From contig JAQTVS010000153.1 in assembly GCA_028706735.1 (NCBI GenBank), positions 1 to 6,690 on the forward strand: a stretch of DNA of 6,690 nucleotides, read 5' to 3'. How positions within the stretch are numbered: the stretch's first letter is position 1; the number at the start of each line of letters is the position of its first letter. The notes under the pieces were generated by a model that worked only from the letters and a program-made list of their open reading frames with translations, was not told the origin of the DNA and ran no database searches. The position numbers and the translations under genes were made by a program. Shown one piece after another: positions 1-5,184 of the stretch. Source of the stretch: Thiomonas sp. Lineage in GTDB: Bacteria > Pseudomonadota > Gammaproteobacteria > Burkholderiales > Burkholderiaceae_C.

Positions 1-50
1 CGTGTGTTTCAGCCCGCAGCGACGTGACATCAGGATCACTTGTTCCAATT

Positions 51-57
51 GGAGAGG
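51..57 (+). promoter_or_regulatory. Ribosome binding site of the tautomerase gene
   Basis: GGAGAGG lies four bases before the ATG at 62 and is the strongest Shine-Dalgarno-like sequence in the window. It supports 62 as the true start, which also gives the Met-Pro amino terminus the family requires. The site overlaps the end of a perfect 8-base palindrome, CCAATTGG (45-52). The palindrome may be chance. No clear promoter is visible in the 44 bases upstream. Confidence 0.7.
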
Positions 58-61
58 ATTC

Positions 62-447
62 ATGCCCATCGCAAAAATTGAAGTCTGCCGCTCGCATTCT
101 CCCGAGAGGGTTGCAGCCTTATCGAGGCTGTTTACCAGGCCCAGATCGACGCGCTCAAGGTGCCTGAAGATGACAAGCAGATCCGCTACATTGAGCACAA
201 GCTCGAGCACTGCCCCATCCCTCCGGGCAAGACAGAAAACTACACCTTTGTGGAATTCCTGCTCTTTCCCGGTCGCACCCTTGAAGCCAAGCGCAAGTTG
301 TACCAAGGCATCGTTGCGAGACTGGGGCGGTTGGGTATCCAGGCCTCCGACATCTTGATCGTTCTGATCGAGCCCACCCTCGAAAACTGGGGCCTGCGCG
401 GGCAGCCCGCATCTGAACTGGATCTGGGATTTCGTCTCGATGTTTGA
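62..447 (+). pseudogene. Tautomerase family protein, disrupted by a one-base frameshift
   Basis: Translation from ATG 62 gives MPIAKIEVCRSHSPERVAA, then leaves frame. The continuation is in another frame from base 121 (IEAVYQAQIDALKVPEDDKQ onwards) to the stop at 445-447. Adding one base near 119-121 restores a single protein of about 128 residues. Pro2, which becomes Pro1 after Met removal, is the catalytic base of the 4-oxalocrotonate tautomerase superfamily. The middle (PPGKTENYTFVEFLLFPGR) and end (ENWGLRG, then DLGFRLDV) resemble the longer single-domain members, probably Tautomerase_2. Family members move protons in keto-enol tautomerisation of small oxo-acids; the substrate here is unknown. 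An internal GTG at 160 could start a 95-residue product, but it would lack the catalytic proline. The break could be a real mutation or a sequencing error. No slippery heptamer is present at the site, so programmed frameshifting is unlikely. Confidence 0.85.
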
Positions 448-496
448 GCAGGAAGCCGACCCAAACCGATATACCTTTTCCATACATTGGTAATCC

Positions 497-1156
497 ATGA
501 ATACCGACTCCGCCCGCGCCGCGATCCTGGCGCAGATTCGTGCCCGCCAGGGGCGACCGGCCGCGCTGCATGACATGGAGGCGGCCGATGCCGAGGTCGA
601 TATCGGCCGCCATGTGCGCGGGCCGCAGCCGACGATTGCCGACCGCATAGCCGGTTTCACGACGCAGGCGCTGGCGCTGCAGACCAGCGTGGCCCGGGTC
701 GCCAGCGCGCAGGACGTACCGTCTTCGGTGGCGGCTTACCTGCGCGAGCAGTCGCTGCCCTTGCAAGGCGTCGCCTGGGGCACTCTGGCCGAGCTTCCGT
801 GGACGCAGGCCGGGCTGGCTTTGGAGTGCCGCCCCCCGCGCGATGAAGACAAGCTCGGCGTCACGGGTTGCTTTTGCGCGGTGGCCGAGACGGGCTCGCT
901 GGTGCTGGCGAGTTCGCCTGCCACGCCGTCTTCCACCCATTTGCTGCCGGAAACGCATGTCGCTGTCGTTCCGGCCAGCCGCATCGTGCCCGCGCTGGAA
1001 GATGCCTACGCGCTGCTGCGGGCCGAGTTGGGCGAATTGCCGCGGGCGCTTTCCACCGTGTCCGGGCCGTCGCGCACCGGGGACATCGAACAGACCATCG
1101 TGCTCGGCGCGCATGGGCCGTACCGCGTGCATGTGGTGATCGTCGATGGGACGTAA
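497..1156 (+). CDS. lutC: LUD-domain protein, LutC/YkgG-like (lactate utilization protein C)
   Basis: This 219-residue cytoplasmic protein fits the usual size of LutC/YkgG proteins. The LUD-domain signatures are clear: GVTGCFCAVAETGSLVL at residues 121-137, matching the family's TGxxxAIAETGTLVL, and SGPSRTGDIEQT followed by IVLGAHGP at 189-208, the typical carboxy-terminal motif. In the known LutABC complex, LutC acts with two iron-sulfur proteins to oxidise L-lactate to pyruvate; its own chemistry is poorly understood. No lutA or lutB lies on either side within the window, so a lactate role is inferred from the family only. The ATG at 497 is preceded by a weak TTGG ribosome site. The last 11 bases overlap the next gene. 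The upstream gap (448-496) contains TATACC at 470-475 but no matching -35 element, so co-transcription from upstream is possible. Confidence 0.87.
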   Translation: MNTDSARAAILAQIRARQGRPAALHDMEAADAEVDIGRHVRGPQPTIADRIAGFTTQALALQTSVARVASAQDVPSSVAAYLREQSLPLQGVAWGTLAELPWTQAGLALECRPPRDEDKLGVTGCFCAVAETGSLVLASSPATPSSTHLLPETHVAVVPASRIVPALEDAYALLRAELGELPRALSTVSGPSRTGDIEQTIVLGAHGPYRVHVVIVDGT

Positions 1157-2594
1157 GCGCGCGCGCCGCGGCACAGGGGCGCGGGGAGCTGTGTTGCTGG
1201 CGCTGTTTGCGTTGTTGCCGCTGCTGCCTGCCCGTGCGTTTGCCGCCAGCATCCCAGGCCCCGACCCCGCCACGCTCTCTCTGTGGTGGGGTTTGCCGTT
1301 CGCCGCCATGCTGCTGTCGATCGCGCTCTTGCCGCTTTTCGCAGGGCGGGTGTGGCACCACCATCAGGGCAAGATTGCGGCGGGCTGGGCTGCGCTGTTT
1401 CTCATTCCCTTCGCCATCAGCTTCGGTGTGCAGACCACCTGGGACGCCGCACTCCACACCCTGCTGCACGAGTACCTGCCTTTCGTCATTCTGCTTACCG
1501 CGCTCTACACGGTGAGCGGCGGCATTGCGGTGCGCGGCAATCTGCATGGCAGCCCGGCGCAGAACACGCTGCTGCTGGCCATCGGCACGGTGCTTGCCAG
1601 CGTGATGGGCACCACGGGCGCAGCTATGCTCATGGTGCGCCCCGTCATCCGCGCCAATGACGGCCGTCGGCACAACGCGCATGTGCTGGTGTTCTTCATT
1701 TTCCTGGTGGCCAACGCCGGCGGCGCGCTCACCCCGCTGGGCGATCCGCCGCTGTTTCTCGGCTTTCTCAAAGGGGTGGGCTTTTTCTGGACGCTCAAAC
1801 ACCTGCTGGCGCCCACGGCTTTGCTCTGCGCTGTGCTGCTGGCCGTGTTTTATGCGCTGGACCGCTGGTTCTGGAGCAAGGAAGCCGCGCGCCCGGCCAC
1901 GGACCCCACGCCCGACAGCCCGCTAGGCATCATCGGCGCGTGGAATGTGCTGTGGCTGGCCGTCGTCGTCATTGCGGTGCTGCATAGCGGCCTCTGGAAG
2001 CCTGGGACGACAGTGCACATCCTCGGCCAGAGCCTGGAACTGCAGAACCTCACGCGCGATGCGGCGCTCATCCTCGTGGCGCTGCTGTCGCTCGCCACCA
2101 CGCCATGGCAGGCGCGGCATGAAAACCAGTTCACCTGGGGGCCGATGATCGAGGTCGGCAAGCTGTTTCTCGGCATTTTTCTCACCATCATCCCGGTCAT
2201 CGCCATCCTGCGGGCGGGCGAGGGTGGTGCGCTGGCCGGGCTGGTGAAGCTGACCACGGACGCGCAGGGCCAGCCCATCGCGGCCGCGTACTTCTGGCTC
2301 ACCGGGGCGCTGTCGTCCTTTCTCGACAACGCCCCGACCTATCTGGTGTTCTTCAATCTGGCGGGGGGCGATGCGGCGCAACTCATGGCGCATGTCACCA
2401 CCCTCATGGCCATCTCCGCAGGTGCGGTGTTCATGGGGGCCGTCACCTATATCGGCAACGCGCCCAACTTCATGGTCAAGGCCATCGCCGAACATCGCGG
2501 GGTGCGCATGCCCTCGTTCTTCGGCTATATGGGCTGGTCGCTGGCCATCCTGATGCCGTGTTTTCTTCTTCTGACCGTCGTGTTTTTCCGATGA
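1146..2594 (+). CDS. Ion-transporter superfamily membrane protein (sodium:proton antiporter / CitMHS_2-like)
   Basis: This 482-residue polytopic inner-membrane protein has about 11 to 13 hydrophobic segments after a signal-like amino terminus (basic residues 1-13, hydrophobic core 14-29, AFAA near 31-34). It resembles the putative citrate-transport/NhaD-like group of the ion transporter superfamily. Two related half-repeats carry the expected conserved motifs: GTTGAA (155-160) with NAGGALTPLGDPP (190-202), and SSFLDNAPTY (390-399) with YIGNAPNF (435-442). In this superfamily such motifs form the re-entrant hairpins at the substrate site. Databases often label these proteins sodium:proton antiporters, but the true substrate, Na+/H+ or an organic anion, cannot be read from sequence. 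The start ATG lies inside the end of the LUD gene, with GGTGAT at 1135-1140 as a possible ribosome site. The stop overlaps the next start as ATGA, suggesting translational coupling on both sides. Confidence 0.85.
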   Translation: MGRKRARRGTGARGAVLLALFALLPLLPARAFAASIPGPDPATLSLWWGLPFAAMLLSIALLPLFAGRVWHHHQGKIAAGWAALFLIPFAISFGVQTTWDAALHTLLHEYLPFVILLTALYTVSGGIAVRGNLHGSPAQNTLLLAIGTVLASVMGTTGAAMLMVRPVIRANDGRRHNAHVLVFFIFLVANAGGALTPLGDPPLFLGFLKGVGFFWTLKHLLAPTALLCAVLLAVFYALDRWFWSKEAARPATDPTPDSPLGIIGAWNVLWLAVVVIAVLHSGLWKPGTTVHILGQSLELQNLTRDAALILVALLSLATTPWQARHENQFTWGPMIEVGKLFLGIFLTIIPVIAILRAGEGGALAGLVKLTTDAQGQPIAAAYFWLTGALSSFLDNAPTYLVFFNLAGGDAAQLMAHVTTLMAISAGAVFMGAVTYIGNAPNFMVKAIAEHRGVRMPSFFGYMGWSLAILMPCFLLLTVVFFR

Positions 2595-3580
2595 ACAATC
2601 ATCTTCAATCTGACGGCCCGCTGCGCGTGCTGGTGGCGCGTGCCGTGTTTCCCGACGTTATCGAGCCACTGCGCGCCGTGGCCGAGGTCGAAACCACGCC
2701 CGATGACGCCATCGCCACGCCCGAGGCGCTGCGCGAGCGGCTGGCCGACAAGCACGGCGCCTTCATCACCGGCAGCGAGCGCATCGATGCCGCCTTGCTC
2801 GATGCCTGCCCGCAGCTCAAGGTCGTGAGCACCATGACCGTGGGCGTCGATCACATTGATCTGGCCGCCTGCGCCGAACGCGGCGTGACCGTCACCCACG
2901 CGCCCGACGTGCTGACTGAGACCACAGCCGATTTCGGCTTCACCCTGCTGTTGGCCGCCGCCCGGCAGGTGGGCGATGCCGAGCGCTATCTGCGCGCCGG
3001 GCAGTGGAAAAAGTGGAGCGTCGATCTGTTCGCGGGTGCGGATGTGCATGGCGCCACACTGGGCATCGTCGGCATGGGGCGAATCGGCCAGGCCATTGCG
3101 CGGCGTGCGGCGCATGGCTTCAATATGCGCGTGCTCTATCACAACCGCAAACGGCTGGCCGCGCACATCGAAGACGATCTGCGCGCCAGCTATCGCGATC
3201 TGCCCGAGTTGCTGCGCGAGAGTCGGCATGTGCTGCTGGCGCTGCCTTACAGTCCCGCCGCTTATCACGTCATTGGTGCGACTGAGCTGGCGCAGATGCA
3301 GCCCGGCGCCACGCTGGTCAACATCGCCCGCGGCGGCGTGGTGGACGAAACCGCGCTCGCCCAGGCACTGCACAGCGGCCATCTGGGCGCCGCCGGGTTG
3401 GATGTGTTCGAGGGCGAGCCCGCGGTGAACTCCGCGCTGCTGGCCGCGCCGCGTCTGGTGCTCACGCCGCATATCGCCAGCAGCAGCATTCCCACCCGCC
3501 GCGCCATGGCGCAGCTTGCGGTGGACAACCTTCTCGCGGTGCTGCAAGGCCAGCCGCCCATCACTCCCGTTACGGGTTGA
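2591..3580 (+). CDS. D-2-hydroxyacid dehydrogenase, glyoxylate/hydroxypyruvate reductase type
   Basis: This 329-residue cytoplasmic enzyme is of normal family length. The Rossmann motif GMGRIG is at residues 161-166. The catalytic set is complete: Arg247 in NIARGG, Glu276 in DVFEGEP, and His294 in LTPHIAS. The end of the second Rossmann strand reads YHNRKRL (183-189); basic residues here usually indicate NADPH preference, as in GhrB and human GRHPR. The likely reaction is reduction of glyoxylate or hydroxypyruvate to glycolate or D-glycerate, or the reverse D-glycerate dehydrogenase reaction; the exact substrate is not certain. I chose ATG 2591 rather than the in-frame ATG at 2558 because it forms an ATGA overlap with the transporter stop and because the extra 11 residues look like translated end-of-transporter sequence. 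There is no good Shine-Dalgarno sequence, which fits coupled translation. Confidence 0.9.
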   Translation: MNNHLQSDGPLRVLVARAVFPDVIEPLRAVAEVETTPDDAIATPEALRERLADKHGAFITGSERIDAALLDACPQLKVVSTMTVGVDHIDLAACAERGVTVTHAPDVLTETTADFGFTLLLAAARQVGDAERYLRAGQWKKWSVDLFAGADVHGATLGIVGMGRIGQAIARRAAHGFNMRVLYHNRKRLAAHIEDDLRASYRDLPELLRESRHVLLALPYSPAAYHVIGATELAQMQPGATLVNIARGGVVDETALAQALHSGHLGAAGLDVFEGEPAVNSALLAAPRLVLTPHIASSSIPTRRAMAQLAVDNLLAVLQGQPPITPVTG

Positions 3581-3586
3581 ATCCGC

Positions 3587-5116
3587 ATGTCTCTTGAACT
3601 GGTGTCCCTCTTCCTCGTTGCGCTGTTGTTGCTCATCCTGCTGGGCATGGCTTGGACGCTGTTGTCGCGTCTGCGCGGCTTGGCCGAATTGCGCCGCGAA
3701 ATTGGCGCGGAACTCGCCCCCCAGATGGAGCGCCTGGAACGCGAACTGCGCGGCGCGGTGCAGGCCAGCGGCCAGAGCCTGCGCACCGAGCAGGCCGGGC
3801 AACTGGCGCAGTTCCAGCAGATGCTGCTCAACCAGCAGGGCGAGAGCACGCGCACGCAAAACGCCCAACTCGACGCCGTCAACCTGCAACTGCAAAGCCT
3901 GCAAAAGGCCGTAGGCGACACCCTGGTGCAGCAGGTCGGGCATCTCACCCAGACCAACACCCAAAGCCTGCAGACGCTTCAGGCCCAGCTCATCGAACGG
4001 CTCGACGCCTTGCGCAACACCACCGACCAGCGCCTGATCGAAGCGCGCCAGAGCGCCGAGCAGGGCCAGACCGCCATGCGCGAAGCCACCGAGCTGCGCC
4101 TCACCGAGCTGCGCCAGTCCACCGACAAGAACCTGAACGAGATGCGCGGCACGGTTGAGCTGCGCCTGCGCGAACTGCAGGCCGACAACGAGAAAAAGCT
4201 CGAACAGATGCGCGCCACCGTGGACGAAAAACTCCACGCCACCTTGGAGCAGCGGCTGGGCGAGAGCTTCAAGCAGGTGGCCGAGCGGCTGGAACTGGTG
4301 CACCGCGGCCTGGGCGAAATGCAAACTCTGGCGCAGGGCGTGGGCGACCTGCAGCGGGTGTTCAGCAATGTGAAATCGCGCGGAGTATTCGGCGAAATTC
4401 AACTGGCCGGCCTGATCGAGCAGGTGTTCACCCCCGAGCAATACGGTGTCAACGTGGAAACCGTGCCCGGCAGCAACGCTCGGGTGGAATACGCCATCCG
4501 CCTACCGGGCAAGGGCGATGGCCCGCTGTGGCTGCCGATCGACGCCAAGTTTCCGCGCGAAGACTACGAGCGTCTGCTCGACGCGCAAGACCGCGCCGAC
4601 AAGGCCGATGCCGAAGCCGCCTCCAAGGCGCTCGAACTGCGTCTGCGCGAGGAGGCCAAGACCATCCAGAGCAAATACATTGCCGCACCGCACACCAGCG
4701 ATTTCGGCATTCTGTTCCTCCCCACCGAGGGTCTGTACGCGGAGGCCCTGCGCCGCCCCGGCTTGGTGGAGGCGCTGCAGCGCGAGCACCGTGTCATGCT
4801 CGCCGGGCCCACCACCCTGCTGGCGTTGCTCAACAGTCTGCACATGGGTTTTCGCACCCTGGCGCTGGAGCAACGCTCGACCGAGGTGTGGAAAGTGCTC
4901 GGCGCAGTCAAGACGGAATTCACCAAATTCGGTGACGTTCTTGCAAAAACGCGCAAGAAGCTCGACGAAGCGAGCAATACCATCGGCCAGGCGGAAACCC
5001 GCACCCGCGCCATGACGCGCCAGCTCAAGCAGGTGGAAGCGCTGCCGGTCGATCAAACCCAAACCCTGCTGGGTTTGACCGAGGTCGACACCGACGATCA
5101 CGAAGACGCGCTATAA
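3587..5116 (+). CDS. rmuC: DNA recombination protein RmuC
   Basis: This 509-residue protein has the standard RmuC architecture. One amino-terminal membrane anchor (residues 4-27) is followed by a long glutamine- and leucine-rich coiled coil to about residue 240, then the RmuC domain (about 240-490). Diagnostic domain sequences are NVKSRGVFGEIQLAGLIEQ (261-279), LPIDAKFP (316-323), SDFGILFLPTEGLYAEAL (371-388) and the stretch around NSLHMGFRTLALEQ (416-429). The D319-A-K321 element fits the D/E-x-K part of the PD-(D/E)xK nuclease-like fold proposed for this family. RmuC limits inversions at short inverted repeats in E. coli; its biochemical activity is not well defined. The gene starts 6 bases after the dehydrogenase stop with no strong ribosome site, so it is probably the last gene of the operon. 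The coiled coil includes a regular 11-residue repeat, listed separately. Confidence 0.95.
   Translation: MSLELVSLFLVALLLLILLGMAWTLLSRLRGLAELRREIGAELAPQMERLERELRGAVQASGQSLRTEQAGQLAQFQQMLLNQQGESTRTQNAQLDAVNLQLQSLQKAVGDTLVQQVGHLTQTNTQSLQTLQAQLIERLDALRNTTDQRLIEARQSAEQGQTAMREATELRLTELRQSTDKNLNEMRGTVELRLRELQADNEKKLEQMRATVDEKLHATLEQRLGESFKQVAERLELVHRGLGEMQTLAQGVGDLQRVFSNVKSRGVFGEIQLAGLIEQVFTPEQYGVNVETVPGSNARVEYAIRLPGKGDGPLWLPIDAKFPREDYERLLDAQDRADKADAEAASKALELRLREEAKTIQSKYIAAPHTSDFGILFLPTEGLYAEALRRPGLVEALQREHRVMLAGPTTLLALLNSLHMGFRTLALEQRSTEVWKVLGAVKTEFTKFGDVLAKTRKKLDEASNTIGQAETRTRAMTRQLKQVEALPVDQTQTLLGLTEVDTDDHEDAL
4022..4252 (+). repeat. Seven 11-residue (33-base) degenerate repeats in the RmuC coiled coil
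   Basis: Residues 146-222 of RmuC align as seven consecutive 11-residue units without gaps: TDQRLIEARQS, AEQGQTAMREA, TELRLTELRQS, TDKNLNEMRGT, VELRLRELQAD, NEKKLEQMRAT and VDEKLHATLEQ. In most units a hydrophobic residue sits at positions 5 and 8 and an acidic residue at position 2. This is the hendecad pattern of a nearly straight or slightly right-handed coiled coil. At DNA level the units are 33 bases and only partly similar, so the array is old or maintained by selection on the protein. Confidence 0.75.
5052..5078 (+). repeat. Inverted repeat with two alternative hairpins at the end of rmuC
   Basis: TCAAACCC (5053-5060) and GGGTTTGA (5071-5078) are perfect inverted copies with a 10-base loop. 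A second AAACCC (5061-5066) can instead pair with GGGTTT (5071-5076) around the tetraloop TGCT. The two hairpins share the right arm and exclude each other. The sequence is also coding (DQTQTLLGLTEV), so a regulatory role is uncertain. Confidence 0.45.
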
Positions 5117-5117
5117 C
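5112..5117 (+). promoter_or_regulatory. Possible -10 element for nrdJ
   Basis: TATAAC overlaps the rmuC stop codon and differs from the sigma-70 -10 consensus by one base. No convincing -35 hexamer lies 16 to 18 bases upstream; TTGACC at 5075-5080 is a good -35 sequence but is 31 bases away. If used, transcription would begin near 5124 and the downstream hairpin would sit in the leader. Weakly supported. Confidence 0.2.
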
Positions 5118-5137
5118 CCCAGCATCAAATTTTTAGC

Positions 5138-5173
5138 GCCGCAGGCATTCCGCCCTGCGGCCTTTCCGTTTTT
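5138..5173 (+). terminator. Intrinsic terminator-like hairpin between rmuC and nrdJ
   Basis: GCCGCAGG (5138-5145) pairs perfectly with CCTGCGGC (5154-5161) around an 8-base loop. It is followed by CTTTCCGTTTTT, ending at 5173. The GC-rich stem suits an intrinsic terminator for the upstream operon, but the T-tract is interrupted by CCG, so it may be leaky. It ends only 11 bases before the nrdJ start, so it could also form in the nrdJ leader. Confidence 0.6.
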
Positions 5174-5184
5174 AGGCCCCCATC

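Noticed and set aside
24..39. GTGA-N8-TCAC inverted repeat before the tautomerase, resembling a CRP-type operator
   Set aside because: The CRP spacing is N6, not N8, and the arms are only four bases, so chance is a sufficient explanation.
113..127. Programmed -1 frameshifting in the tautomerase
   Set aside because: The bases at the junction contain no X-XXY-YYZ slippery heptamer, and I saw no obvious stimulatory stem just downstream.
448..496. Possible promoter with TATACC between the tautomerase and the LUD gene
   Set aside because: No recognisable -35 sequence lies at suitable spacing, and the -10 match is modest. I could not support it as a feature.
155..1309. A 384-codon open frame on the minus strand opposite the tautomerase and LUD genes
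   Set aside because: The product is arginine- and glycine-rich without domain features, and the opposite strand has a convincing LUD protein over the same bases.
2558..2590. Upstream in-frame ATG giving an 11-residue longer dehydrogenase
   Set aside because: It would overlap the transporter by 37 bases and add a non-family extension. The ATGA overlap at 2591 is the more natural start.
2525..4441. A 638-codon open frame on the minus strand, opposite the dehydrogenase and rmuC
   Set aside because: It is the antisense shadow of two clear + strand genes in GC-rich DNA. Its translation is low-complexity (rich in Q, L, A, H and G) with no recognisable domain.
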